Assembly (NCBI GenBank): GCA_020205615.1
Contig: CM035168.1
Span: 3,972,237-4,036,236, forward strand
Source: Panax quinquefolius
Lineage: Eukaryota > Streptophyta > Magnoliopsida > Apiales > Araliaceae
Length of the DNA stretch: 64,000 nt
Reading direction: 5' to 3'
Shown here: positions 32,016 to 44,720 of the stretch, in pieces
Position numbering within the stretch: position 1 is the first letter of the stretch
Layout: the number at the start of each line of letters is the position of its first letter
Made by a program: the position numbers and the translations under genes
The notes under the pieces: generated by a model
The model's input: only the letters and a program-made list of their open reading frames with translations
Told to the model about the DNA's origin: nothing
Databases searched by the model: none

Positions 32016-34446
32016 TGTGAGACCCAGATTTTATCAATAAAGATTTAAATTTTGTCGAAATAATTTTTAATATTATGGTGTGAATTTGAGATAATATTAT
32101 AGTTGTGGGTAGTATTTATAAATTTTGCAAAGTATACAAGTGGTTATATTATATTCGATTGGTGGGGAATATCTTGGTTTAGCAGGGAATATTAGACAAC
32201 TACTCAATCATTGGTGGACCCTAATGTAATTATTATTCGGATTGAGAAAGCGACAAAAATATTTTATTGAAATAACGGCGAAGGTTTTACCGTGGATCTT
32301 TGTTGAACTACTTCGGTAGTAAAAGTACGATGTCGTGTGTGGGTTGCATAGTAGCACACGGTATTGATTATTAATGCTTATGTGAGAAGTCACTTTCGGT
32401 TTGATTCCATTATTGCTTTCGATTAATAATATGAATTATTATAAGCGATAATGACGTTTTGTTTTATTCGTATTATTAACGTAATAAAGCGAAACATCTT
32501 TTATATAAAATGTAATACTTTATTAAAGTTATTACATAAATAGAATATATTATATTTTATTATGCATAGTGTTGCATAGTGTTTTGCATAGTATTTTGTA
32601 TAGTGTTGCATAGTATTTGCATAGTAAAATATTTTATATAAATAGAATATATGATATTTTATTTAAAAGATTTTGCATTAAATATGGACCGTCAGATTAA
32701 AGTAAATCAATCTGGACTGTTCATGGATTAATTACTATGCATTCTATTTTCCTATAAATAGAAGCTCATTCCTTCATTATTTTCTTACGAATTCACTGAA
32801 ACTCTAGAGAGAGAAGTTATAGAGAGAAGCTATAGAGAGAAAATCTATAGAGGGAAAGAAGAAAAGTATTCTGCCACTTCACTTTTCCAATATTCATTTC
32901 TTAAGGTAAGGGATATTATTTGTTATACCCGTAAAAGTGTTATTCTTTCTTATTCATGAAGAGAACTTACATTATTCCATTCATTATTATACATTGGAAT
33001 AACTTATAAAAGTGGCATACTATATACATAAACTGTGATATCATGGATACCCTATACTTGGTGAAATCCTTATATTATTCCATTCTTATTTATTACATTG
33101 GAATAATAACTTTTGTATACGCGGAATCCCTATACTTGGTGATCTTCTTACATTATTCCATTCTTTATTATTCATTTGGAATATCACATCATGTGTTTTA
33201 CAGGACCGGTTCCATTGTTTATTATTCCGCATTTATTATTCATTGGAATATCTCGCACGTGTGTTTTGCCATAACAGGACTGGTTCCATTGTTTATTATT
33301 CAAAGCATTTATTATTACATTGGATCATCCTGCCGAATTGTGAATTTCACGACTGGTTCCGTTATTATTATTATTACATTGAATAACTCATCATGCTAAA
33401 TACCGCATGCATGGTGATTTCTTTTGTTATTCCATTCTTTATTATACCCGGTTAGTTAAAACTTTGACTTCTATACTCCATGAAATTAGTAGAATATCCT
33501 TGATATTTGCATTTCATCCGAGATCTTTCATGGAAATATTCTTCCGATCATTCTTGAATTTTACTCTACAAAAAACAAAGATCTTGTTGACAATTTGGGA
33601 CGTTACTTAATTCTGGATAAAATAATTCTTGAACTTGTTTTATTGAATTATTATGTTATTGTCATCATCCTCATAATATATTATGTTATCTTTGGCTTAC
33701 GTGCATAGATGAACTTAGTATGATTGTGACCAGGGATCATTCGGTATAATCATGGCTTGTTATAAATGATGTGATAAAAGTCCTCAGTGGCCTGTAATGC
33801 AGTGATGGATAGTTTTTGGTATGATTATGACCAGGGGTGATTTGGTATAGTCATGACCAATGATAATTTGATAAAAATCCTTCACCGTGGTACAGGGATG
33901 ATTAGATATTGTGGTTTATTCATTAAACTGAGTCTTAGTGATAAAAATTGATGAAAACCTTTTAAAACCTAAAAGATAGTAGACTTTATTTTCTACTTGA
34001 CTCTTTTAATGGATTGTATATTCCATTATAGATTAAACCGGTTGTCTATTGTATTTTATCAGTTTAACACTGTTGAAGGCTAATGATAATTTATTCTGCA
34101 TTATCTTAGTCATAATATTTCTTACTGGGCTAGTTGAGCTCACCCTTTCTTTCACTGTTCTCTTCAGGAAATGAGAACATGATGTGGGACGAGTGGGAAA
34201 GAGTGATGGTCCCGAAGATAGCATTAGTAGTCCTCACTATTACATTAAATAGTGTGATGATAAATGTAATGAGGACTCCTTGGGTATGGATATTGTCTAA
34301 ATGACAATATTCCTATTAGAAATCTCAGTTTATGTATTGTCGTATGTTACACGACAGATGTATAATTAAGTTTGTATTTGAATTTATGTACCATGTAAGT
34401 GGCGATCCAAGATGGGTGACGTATACCTAATTTTGGGGGCGTCACA
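32016..34446 (+). mobile_element. C-type 3' LTR
   Basis: 2431 bases ending GGGGGCGTCACA, followed by the target duplication AACAT. It has TATA at 32753-32760, the TTGCATAGTG array at 32562-32625, the ATTCCA array at 32965-33440 and a terminal hairpin at 34229-34276. Differences from the 5' LTR are concentrated in short indels and at CAG or CTG triplets. Confidence 0.93.
32753..32760 (+). promoter_or_regulatory. LTR TATA box
   Basis: TATAAATA in the same context as 27506. Confidence 0.78.
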
Positions 34447-34451
34447 AACAT
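34447..34451 (+). repeat. target site duplication of C, right
   Basis: AACAT directly after GTCACA, matching 26756-26760. Confidence 0.93.
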
Positions 34452-34610
34452 ATTCTACGCTCCAAGGTTATACCTCAAGTCAAAGTGTTATGGAGGAACC
34501 ACGATGTTGAAGAAATGACATGGGAGTTAGAATCTGAAATAAAATCAAGGTATCCTTACCTCTTCGACATACCAGGTATGCACCCTAATTTCGAGGGTGA
34601 AATTTCATAA
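34447..34610 (+). pseudogene. chromodomain end of E2
   Basis: Continues the E2 chromodomain across the C insertion: IPQVKVLWRNHDVEEMTWEL, the RYPYLFDIPG tail and the NFEG end of pol. This stretch is open to the normal stop. In chromoviruses this domain at the IN C-terminus is thought to steer integration toward marked chromatin. Confidence 0.88.
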
Positions 34611-34621
34611 GAAGGGGAGAT
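34611..34621 (+). other. polypurine tract of E2
   Basis: GAAGGGGAGAT before TGTAAGACCCC. Confidence 0.85.
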
Positions 34622-36949
34622 TGTAAGACCCCAGCTTTTATGAATAAAAATGTATTTTCTATAAATATCATTTTTGAATATTATGGAATAAATTTGATAT
34701 AATGTTATAGTTGTGGGTAATATTTATAAATTTTGCAAAGTACGCAAGTTGTTATATAATATTCGATTGGTCAGGAAATATTGGTACGACGGCACAATCA
34801 TTGGTGGACCCCACAACAGAATTATTGTCGGATTGAGAAAACAAAAAAAATATTTTTATGAAAATAACGGCGGAAGTTTTACCGTGGATACTGTTGAACT
34901 ACTCGGTAGTAAAAGTCGATAATCGTGTGGTTGCATAAAGAACACACGGTATTGATTATTGATGCTTATGTGAGAAGTCACTCGGTTTGATTCCATTATT
35001 GTCGATTAATAATATGAATTATTATAGCGATAATGACGTTTTGTTTTATTAAATATTATTAACGTAATAAAAGCGAAACATCTTTTATATAAAGCAGAAT
35101 ACTTTATTAAAGTTATTCTATAAATAGAATATATTATATTTTATTATGCATAGTGTTGCATAGTGTTTTTTGCATAGTGTTTTGCATAGTGTTGCATAGT
35201 ATTTGCATAGTAAAATATTTTATATAAATAGAATATATGATATTTTATTTAAAAGATTTTGCTTTAAATATGGACCGTCATTAAAGTAAATCAATCTGGA
35301 CCGATTCATGGATTAATTACTATGCATTCTATTTTCCTATAAATAGAAGCTCATTCCTTCATTATTTTCTTACGAATTCTTTGAAACTCTCAGAGAGAAG
35401 TTATAGAGAGAAGCTATAGAGAAAATCTATAGAGGGAAAGAAGAAAAGTATTTCCGCCACTTCACTTTTCCAATATTCAGTTCTTCTAAGGTAAGGGATA
35501 TTATTTGTTGTACCCGTAAGAGGTGTTATTCTTTCTTATTCATGAAGAGAACTTCTATTATTCCATTCATTATTATTCTGTTGGAATAACCTATAAAAGT
35601 GGCATACCCTATACATAACCTGTATACGCGGCATACCCTATACTTGGTGAAACTTATATTATTCCATTCTTATTTATTACATTGGAATAACTTTTGTATC
35701 TGTGAATCCCCTATACTTGGTGATCTTCTTCATTATTCCATTCTTTATTATTACGTTGGAATATCACATGCGTGTGTTTTTAGGACGGACTCGGTTCCAT
35801 TGTTTATTATTCCGCATTTATTATTACATTGCTGGAATATCCTCTGCGTGTGTTTTTACAGGACCTGGTTCCATTGTTTATTATTCACATTTATTATTCT
35901 CGTTGGATCATCATGCTTGGTGAATTTCACACGACTTTGGTTCCGTTATTATTATTCTCGTTGGAATAACGCAATATGGGCAATACCGCATGCATGGTGA
36001 TTTCTTTTGTTATTCCATTCTTTATTATACCCAGTTAGTTAAAACTTTGACTTCTATACTCCATGAAATTAGTAGAATATCCTTGATATTTGCATTTCAT
36101 CCGATATCTTTTCATGGAAATATTCTTACGATCATTCTTGAATTTTACTCTACAAAACAAAAGTATCTTGTTGACAATTTGGACGTTATTAATTCTCGGA
36201 TAAAATAATTCTTGAACTTGTTTTATTGAATTATTATGTTATTGTAATCATCCTCATGATATATTATGTTATCTTTGGCTTACGTGCATAGATGAACTTA
36301 GTATGATTGTGACCAGGGATCATTCGGTATAATCATGGCTTGTTATAAATGATGTGATAAAAGTCCTCGATTGGCTCGTAATGCGATGATGGATAGTTTT
36401 TGGTATGATTATGACCGGGGGTGATTTGGTATAGTCATGACCAATGATAATTTGATAAAAATCCTTGACGTGGTGATGGGATGATTAGATATTGTGGTTT
36501 ATTCATTAAAGCTGAGTCTTAGTGATAAAAATTGATGAAAACCTTTTAAAACCTAAAAGATAGTAGACTTTATTTTCTACTTGACTCTTTTAATGGATTG
36601 TATATTCATTCATGCGATTTAAGCGGTTGTCTATTGTATTTTATCGGTTTAACACTATTGAAGGCTAATGATAATTTATTATGCATTATCTTAGTCATAA
36701 TATTTCTTCATTGGGCTAGTTGAGCTCACCCTTTCTTTCACCGTATTCTCTTAGGAAATGAGAACATAACTCATGAGGTATGGGTCGATAGTCCTATTAG
36801 GGAAAGAGTGATGGTCCGAAGATAAGCATTAGTAGTCCTCACTATACATTAAATAGTGTGACAATAAATGTAATGAGGACTCCTTGGGTATGGATATTGT
36901 CTAAATGACAATATTCCTATTAGAACTCTCAGTTTATGTATTGTCGTAT
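34622..36949 (+). mobile_element. mosaic LTR, B head and C body (3' LTR of E2, part 1)
   Basis: The first 300-350 bases match B LTRs (TTTTATGAATAAAAATG, TATAGTTGTGGGTAATA). From about 34960 on it matches C LTRs instead, including lack of the GTCTAGA...GGTCACCTAAT module and presence of the TTGCATAGTG array. TATA is at 35338-35345 and the terminal hairpin near 36835-36880. The last 80 or so bases, including the LTR end, are missing. Confidence 0.85.
35338..35345 (+). promoter_or_regulatory. LTR TATA box
   Basis: TATAAATA in the context TTCCTATAAATAGAAGCTC. Confidence 0.75.
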
Positions 36950-39436
36950 AGTTGTGGGTAATATTTATAAATTTTGCAAAGTACGCAAGTTGTTATATAA
37001 TATTCGATTGGTCAGGGAATATTCGTACGACGGCACAATCATTGGTGGAGCCCACAACAGAATTATTGTCGGATTGAGAAAATGATAAAAATATTTTTAT
37101 GAAAATAACGACGGAAGTTTTAACGTTGATACTGTTGAACTACTCGATAGTAAAAATACAGTAATACACGTGGTTGCATAAGAGTAATACCAGTATTGAT
37201 TATTAATGCTTATGTGAGAAGTCACTCGGTTTGATTCAATTATTATCGATATTTTATATGTTATTAAATCAATAATTGAGACGCGAAGTTGTTAATATTA
37301 TTATTTGCATTATTAACGATGTCTAGAAGTTACGCCAAGGAGAGGTTTGGTCACCTAATCAAGGCGCTAATAGGGAGAAATCCTTATCGGAAAGCCCCTC
37401 TTTTACGGGAATGACACGGTCGATTAATAGTGTGAATAATAATAATGATGATGACGTTTTGTTTTATTCAGTATTATTAACGTAATAAAATGAAAAACTT
37501 TTTATATAAAATGTAATACTTTTATAAAGTTATTCGTTTTATTAAGCTAATAGTAATTTTTTTTATAGAAAATAGAATACTTTTATAAAGTTATCTATTT
37601 TATTAGGCGATATTTAGAATATATTATATTTTATTATGCATAGTATTTTCATAGTGCTTGCATAGTATTTGCATAGTAAAATCTTTTTAAAATTTATTCA
37701 TTTTATTAGATTATAAATAGAATATATTATATTTTATTTAAAATATTTTGCTTTAAATATGGACCGTCCGATTAAAGTAAATTAATTTGGACTGTTCATG
37801 GATTGATTACTATTCATTCCATTCTTCTATAAATAGAAGCTCATTCCTTCATTATTTCTTACGAATTTACTGAAACTCTAGAGAGAAAAACTATAGAGAG
37901 AAAGAAGAAAAGTATTCTGCTACTTCACCACTTTGATATCAAGTTTCTTTTACGGTAAGGGGAATTATTTCTTTTGTATTCATGAAGAGAACTTCTATTA
38001 TTCCATCGTTATTATTACATTGGAATAACTTCAGATACGCAGCTACCCTATACTTGGTGAAATTCTTCGTATTCCATTCTTTTTATTATTCATTTAGAAT
38101 ATACATGTCTGTGCTTTTCTAATAGGACACGGTTTCAGATTTATTATTACATTGGAACATCCTGTTGGTGTGAATTTCACCTGACCTGGTTCCGTCATTT
38201 AGTATTCTGTTGGAATAACCTGTCTATATGAAGTACCGCATGCATGGTGATTTCTGTTGTATTCCATTCTTTATTATTCTGTTGGAATATCTTGTCGGTG
38301 TGTATTACACCTGACCTGGTTACGTTATTTATTATTCTGATGGAATAACCTATCTATGCGAAGTACCGCATGCATGGTGATTTCTTTTGTTATTCCATTC
38401 TTTATTATACTCAGTTGGTTAAAATTTTGACTTCTAGACTCTATGAAATTAGTGGAACATTTTTGATATTTGCGCTTCATCCAGTATCTTTTCATGGAAA
38501 TATTCTTCTGAGCATTCTTAAATTTTACTTTACAAAGAAGTATCATGTTGACAATTTGGACGTTATTAGTTCCTGAATAAATTAATTCTTGAACTTGTTT
38601 TATTGAATTCTTATATCATTGTCATCATCCTCATGTTTATATTATTTTGAAAGTCATCTCGTATTTTGTAGTGCATAGATGGACTTGGTATGATTATGAC
38701 CGAGGATTATTCGGTGTAATCATGGTAGTAATGTTACAAATGATGTGGAAAAATCCTCATTGGGTCTGAAGTGCATTGATGGACGATTGTTGGCATGATC
38801 ATGACCATTGATGAATACACAAATATCATTGGCCGTAGTGCATGGATAATTTGTGGTCGTGACCTAATGAATATCCTTGGTCAGAAGTGCGTGGATGATG
38901 TGGATTATTTATCGTCGATTCTCGGCGATAAAAGTGATAAAAAATCTTTTAAATCATAAAAGATAGTAGATTTTATTCTCTACTTGACTCTTTTAATGGA
39001 TTACATGTTCATTGCAGCTTAAACTTGATGTCTATTGTATTTTATCGGGTTTAACATTGTTGAGGACTAATGATAATTTATTCGCATTATCTTAGTCATA
39101 ATATTTCTTCTTGGGCTAGTTGAGCTCACCCTTTCTTTCACCGTTCTCTTGTGAAATGAGAACGTAAATAGGGACTAGTCGGGGAAGCGGAGTGATGGTC
39201 CGAGATGGTGTCTTAGTAGTCCTCACTATTCTCATTAAATAGTGTGATAATAAATGTAATGAGGACTAAATTGAGTGTGGATATTGTCTAGATGACAATA
39301 TTTGTATTAAAACTCACAACATGTATTTTGTCGTATTTTACACATTCAATTTGTATAATCAAGTTGTATATGAATTTAGTACCACGTATTTGGCGACTCA
39401 AGATGGGTGATGTATACCTATTTTGGGGGCGTCACA
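36950..39436 (+). mobile_element. B-type LTR lacking its first 85 bases (3' LTR of E2, part 2)
   Basis: Starts at AGTTGTGGGTAATA, which is LTR position 86 or so, fused to the truncated end of the preceding LTR. It contains the GGTCACCTAATC module (37345-37365), TATA (37828-37835), ATTCCA repeats (37990-38410), B-type hairpins and the end TTTTGGGGGCGTCACA. This is the right border of E2. Reverse LTR sequence of F begins at 39437. Confidence 0.88.
37828..37835 (+). promoter_or_regulatory. LTR TATA box
   Basis: TATAAATA in the context TTCTATAAATAGAAGCTC. Confidence 0.75.
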
Positions 39437-39915
39437 CATATTATGTAGATGATACTGTGACAATAATCGAATCAATAATATGAGAGATATGATGCAACAA
39501 TTATTGTAGCAATAATTTAGTATAACTGAGTGACTTCTCACGTAAGCATCAATAATCAATATCGTGTGCTACTATGCAACCACGCGTATTACTGTAATTT
39601 TACTACCGAGTAGTTCAACAATATTGATGGTAAAACTTCCGCCGTTATTTTCATAAATATATTTTTGTCGTTTTCTCAATCCGACAATAATTGGGTTAAT
39701 AGGGTCAACCAATGATCATTGTAGTCAATGCATTTAATATTCCCTCGCTAAAACGAATATTCTCCACCAATCGAATATAATATAACAACTTGTATACTTT
39801 GCAGAATTTATAAATACTACCCACAACTATAACATTATAACAAATTCATTCCATAATATTCAAAAATGATAATTATAGAAAAATCATCTTTATTCATAAA
39901 AGTTGGGGTCTTACA
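39437..39915 (-). mobile_element. B-type LTR start, reverse (3' LTR of F, first 480 bases)
   Basis: On the minus strand it begins at 39915 with TGTAAGACCCC after a polypurine tract and is cut at 39437 by the end of E2. It belongs to the same subtype as the fragment at 4500-4928 (shared TTGTTGCATCATAT). Confidence 0.88.
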
Positions 39916-39928
39916 ACCTCCACTTCTT
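39916..39928 (-). other. polypurine tract of F
   Basis: On the minus strand AAGAAGTGGAGGT precedes TGTAAGACCCC. Confidence 0.8.
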
Positions 39929-41549
39929 ATGAAATTTCTCCCTCAAAATTAGGGTACGTACCTGGTATGTCGAATAGGTGAGGATATCTTGACTTCATCT
40001 CAGATTCTAACTCCCAAGTCATTTCTTCCACGTCGTAGTTTCTCCACAAAACTTTGACTTGAGGTATAACCTTGGACCGTAGAATATGATCCTTCTTATC
40101 CAAGATTTTAACAGGTAACTCTTCATACGTTAAATCTTCCTCTATCACGTCCGGTTCTAATTCAATAATGTGGTTCGGGTCTTCCACATATTTACGTAAC
40201 ATGGATATGTGAAAAACGTTATGAACACGAGACATACTTGGCGGTAAAGCGAGTCTATACGCCACAGTTCTTACTCGACCGAGGATTAAAAATGGGCCAA
40301 TGAATCAAGGATTGAGCTTTCCTCTCCTTCCAAATCTCGTAACTCCTTTCCATGGAGCAACACGTGACAACACATGATCTCCAATATCGAATTCCACGTC
40401 CTTTCGATGAAGATCAGCATAACTCTTTTGTTGATCTTCTGAGGTTTTTATACGTTGTCGGATTGTTTGAATTTTTTCCGTAGTCATACGTACCACATCC
40501 GGTCCCAACAACGTTGCTTCACCCACCTCATCCCAACATACTAGAGAACGACACTTTCTTCCATACAATGCCTCGAATGGAGCCATGCCAATACTTGTTT
40601 GATAACTGTTGTTGTAGGAAAACTCCACAAATGGTAAGAACTTGTCCCAACTTCCCTTGAAGTCAAGGACACAGAGTCTTAATAAATCTTCAAGAGTTTG
40701 AATAGTCCTCTCTGATTGTCCGTTTGTCTGAGGATGATATGCCAAACTAAATCGTAAATCTGTGCCCATAGCTTTTTGCAAACTAACCCAAAATCTTGAA
40801 GTGAATCTTGGGTCTTGATCAGAAACTATGGATACTGGCATACCATGCAATCTTACAATCTAGTTTATATACATACTAGCAAGACATTCAAGTGTATAAG
40901 TTTCTCGTATCGGTAAGAAATGAACAGACTTGGTCAATCTATCAACAATGACCCAAATCGCATCTATGCCTTGAGAAACCTTGGGAAGACCAGTAACGAA
41001 ATCCATGGTAATGTGCTCCCACTTCCATTCTGGAATTTTAAGTGGTTGCAATGGACCTTTTGGCACTTGATGTTCCGCCTTGACTCGTTGACAAGTTAGA
41101 CACCTTGAAATAAACCCCGCTATCTCTCTCTTCATATTTCTCCACCAAAATGTATGTCGAAGATCACGATACATTTTGGTACTCCCAAGATGGATTGCAA
41201 ATGGTGTGTTGTGCGCCTCCATCATAATTTTATACTTTAACTCAGGGTCGTTAGGAACACAAAGTCTGGAGTTGACTCGAAGTATTCCTTCATCATCGAT
41301 TCTTGCTTCCAGCATAACACCTTCTTGCACTTTCTTTTCATATACGACGCCTCGTGTCTCAGAAGCTTGAGCGGCTTTAACCTTATCGATTAAAGTCAGT
41401 TCTACTCGTATATTCGCCATCATCACGTGGGTCCCTAGAGTCTTTATCTCTATCTCCATCCTTTGCAAGTCATAGAAAATGGGCCTTTGTGTTGACAAGA
41501 TCGCACTCGTACCCGCATATGATCTTCTACTTAATGCGTCAGCTGCCAC
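39927..41549 (-). pseudogene. integrase and chromodomain of F, nearly open
   Basis: The best preserved integrase here. One reading frame runs from 41549 to the stop at 39927 with only two in-frame nonsense codons: TAG at 40860 (Glu in relatives, YINEIV) and TGA at 40305 (Arg in LNPRFIG). Domains in order: RNase H tail DALSRRSY; linker; HHCC zinc region (AHNTPFAIHLGS to RCLTCQRVKAEH, about 41220-41070); catalytic Asp in ITMDFVTGLP (about 41000); Asp in SDQDPRFTS (about 40815); Glu in NGQSERTIQ (about 40715); [18 protein letters not shown]; then the chromodomain tail (VKVLWRNYDVEEMTWELES, about 40060-40000). The DDE set and the zinc ligands are present, so decay is recent or mild. Confidence 0.9.
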
Positions 41550-42716
41550 GTTCGCTTTTCCAGGATGGTATGATCATAATATTTCAACAGTTCAAGCCAA
41601 CGTCGTTGTCGCATGTTGAGTTCCTTTTGAGTGAAGAAATATTTGAGGCTTTTATGATCTGTAAAGATCTCCACTTTCTTCCCATACAAATAATGCCTCC
41701 AAATCTTTAGTGCAAAAATGACTGCTGCCAACTCTAGATCATGAGTAGGATAATTCCTCTCATATTCTTTGAGTTGTAAGTGAGGCATAAAGCTATGACT
41801 TTCCCATGTTGCATGAGAACACAACCTAACCTTTTGCTCAATCATCAGAGATGACAAATCCCTCCGATCCAGATGGTATTGTCGAGCAGTCTTGAAATGA
41901 GTCTCCTCTTGAGTTCTTGAAAACTCTTCTCACATTCCTATTCAAACCGAATTTTGTATCTTCCGAAGTTAATGAGTTAAGGGAGTAGTGATTCAAGAAA
42001 ACCCTTCTACGATTCTCCGATAATAACCGCTTTAAGCCGAGAAAGCTCGTGATTTCGATTCCATCGATTTAGGTTGCTCTACTTTGAATAGCTTCAATCT
42101 TTCTTTGGGTCAACAGATATTCCATGACTTGACACCACGCGTGCCCAAGGAATGCTACTTCTTCAAGCCGAACTCGCATTTCTTCAACTTGGCATAAAGC
42201 TTATATTCACAAAGCTTTTGGAGTATCGATTTCAAGTGTTGCTTTCATAATCTTCACGGCTTTTGGAATAAATAAGGATGTCATCAATGAAGGCGACCAC
42301 AAAGTGATCCAAATATTCCTTGAATACTCGGTTCATCATATCCATGAAGGCAAAGTAGGAGCATTAGTCAATCCAAAAGACATGACTAGAATTCATAATG
42401 CCCGCATCGAGGTTCAGAAAGCCATCTTTGGAATGTCATCGATTCTAATCTTCAATTGGTGATAACAAGGAACGAAGATCAATCTTTGAAAGGAATTTGG
42501 CTCTTTGTAACTGGTCAAACAGTCATCAATACATGGCAATGGGTACTTATTTTTGATGGTGACATGGTTCAACTCCAGATAATCAATACAAAGTCGCGAT
42601 ACTCCCATCTTTCTTTTTCACGAATAGAACACGGGAGCACCCCAAGGAGACGATTTGGGGACGAATGAAACCGATGTCTAACAATTCCTGCAGTTGGGTC
42701 TTTAACTCCACGAAGT
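41531..42716 (-). pseudogene. RT and RNase H of F
   Basis: RNase H is open over 41531-41857 with [31 protein letters not shown] and RRWLELLK. It shifts frame near 41565, just before the HPGKANV motif. RT is scrambled by several shifts but recognisable: the catalytic AFIDD at about 42285, APAFMD near 42350, and [20 protein letters not shown] at 42550-42608. The WGAPV region lies around 42630-42660. It is the only RT of reverse-strand F and joins PR in order. Confidence 0.86.
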
Positions 42717-43339
42717 TCAATAGAGCCATTTGATATGGGGCTTTGGAAATAGGTTTTTACCGAAGTTCAAGGTCGATACAAAATTCAATTTCACGCCTGG
42801 GGTAAAATGAGGAAGTTCTTCAGGGAATACGTCAGGAAATTCAATAACAATAGAAATATCATTCAAAACTAACGTATTTTTATTTAGATCCGTGACATGA
42901 GCTAAGAAAGCTTGACATCCGTTTTTCAATAAACGAATAGCTTTATGGCTTGAGATGATAGTGATTGATTTTAATGGTTTGGTTGCTTGAATTCTCATAA
43001 TAGATTGGTTAGGAATATGAAAGCTAACAACCTTACGAAAATAATCAATTTTTGCATGATGAGTAGTTAACCAATCAATCCCTAGAATCATGTCAAATGC
43101 AAGTATTTTCAATGAAATAAGATCGATAGGTAATGTGAGGGTACCGATTTGAACTAAACAAGACTTATAAACAGTGGATATAATGAAGGTTTCTCCCAAT
43201 GGAGTTTCAACAGATAAGTTAAAGTCCAATTTTTCTGGAGTCAAATTTAAACGTTGAGCGCAAATAGGAGAAATAAAAGAATGGGTAGAACCGGTATCAA
43301 ATAAGGTATAGACTTCACTAGAGTTTATGATAAGCTTAC
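42717..43339 (-). CDS. protease and RT start of F, open frame
   Basis: Part of a single open frame of about 302 codons (42717-43625) that starts in the zinc knuckles of gag. PR begins at [10 protein letters not shown] and keeps the active-site [12 protein letters not shown] and the [16 protein letters not shown] signature, so the catalytic residues are present. It ends in the RT linker ([11 protein letters not shown]). The frame is lost at the RT N-terminus after KPHIKWLY. As in other Tekay-like elements, gag and PR read through without a stop. It may be translatable as a fragment, but the element as a whole is broken. Confidence 0.8.
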
Positions 43340-44557
43340 CCGTAATGACCTCGTTCGGGTTCTTTACTTTTTGGGAGGTCACAATAAACGCTCTCCCTTG
43401 TACTACCGGCTTTGACTTTTCTGGGACGGCCTTTGGTGCCTCTATCCTACCTGAACTTGTCTTCGGTGAATGACAAAATTGGGCTAGGTGACCTTCTCTT
43501 CCACAATTATAACATGCTTTGGATGGCATCGCGTAGTTTGGACTAATGTGTCCCTCCCCTCCACATTTGAAGCATATAATAAGTGGTCGTTCTCCTTCCT
43601 TCACAACGGGTGCTGGTGCTGACATCTTTCCATCATTGTTGAATCTCCTCTTCTTGAAATATCCATTCTTATTATTTTTGTACGATTACCACCGAAGTGG
43701 TTACCATTTCGGCATCGATTCCTCCACGATTGTTGTCACCGCTCGATGATCGCGCTCACTAATATTATTATTTTTTGCGTTGCTCTCTCTTTTGGTTGGG
43801 TTGACTCGTTATCGCGTTCCAATAAGCTCGAGCCCTATTAACAACATCTGAATACAAACACAGTTTATGAGAAATAAGATATTGACGTATTTCGTGTTTC
43901 AAATCTCTTAGAAACATTCGCGTCATTCTCTCCTCATTATCAACCAAATGGGACGCAATCGGGATAACTCTCGGCAAACTTGGCTTCGTCTTCGCGACAC
44001 GGCCATGTTGTTTTTTGCTCCAGTTTAATGAACTCTACCTCTTTCATATGATTTAATACTTTCGGAAAGTACTTGTCGTTGAATAGTTCTTGAAACTTCT
44101 CCCAAGACATCTTCGTCATGGCGGGTTCAGTACGCTTTATAGATTCCCACCAAGAATCCGCGCTCTCGCCGCAACATGAAGGTGGCGAAGGGAACCTTTG
44201 CTCCTCGAGCAACCCAAGACATCAAATATCTTGTTGATCTGTTTTATCCACGTCTCGCCTTAAGAGGTTTTGGCTCTCAAAAACTCCGGTGGTCCCGGCT
44301 CCTTGAATCGCTTATTTAGCGGTGATCGTCCGAGAGTTGCCATGTTTCCACTCGCATTTTGGATGGAGCCGCCTCTACTTTGTTGTTGCATGAATCAGTA
44401 TGAAGCCTCGGAACATTCCATCGTTCATCATTTTGGTTAGTGTTGTTGTTTGCATGAGGATTGTCGCCTTAGGATGCACATTGTCACGGTTATTGATGCG
44501 TGGAGACTCAACGGTTTCACGTGCTCCATTGATGTTCTCAACATTCTCGGATGCCAT
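43340..44557 (-). pseudogene. gag of F
   Basis: Start chosen at the ATG of MASENVENING at 44557. The N-terminal 60 codons are open, then frame breaks occur near 44375, 44210 and 43940. The central block (SHLVDNEERMTRMFLRDLK) is open at 43860-43960. Zinc knuckles lie in the 43340-43625 frame. The first reads CFKCGGEGHISPNY, with the last Cys changed to Tyr, and the second, CYNCGREGHLAQFC, is intact. Confidence 0.87.
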
Positions 44558-44720
44558 TTTCAAATACTACTACAAAACAAATGTTAATTAACATATCACA
44601 TATTATCCCTATACTACGACCGACCAATTAAATACCAAATAAACTTGGGTAGGTCATACTAGCGAAGGAATTCTGCCTCTCCTCCTAGTTCTTGTCTCAC
44701 ATCTTAGCCAAGGATCATAT

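Larger units (their letters stand above)
26761..34446 (+). mobile_element. complete non-autonomous element C
   Basis: A 7.7 kb element with two LTRs (26761-29194 and 32016-34446), PBS, polypurine tract and a perfect 5-bp target duplication, inserted in the chromodomain of E2. The internal part is only about 2.8 kb. It holds a deleted gag, a PR remnant, the shared extra segment, a block of other repeat DNA and the last codons of pol. RT, RH and IN are absent. The clean insertion shows it or its recent parent moved, so enzymes must have come from another element unless the losses are later. Confidence 0.93.

Noticed and set aside
41176..41370. Forward frames opposite the integrase of F
   Set aside because: They are antisense shadows of a well supported integrase on the minus strand.
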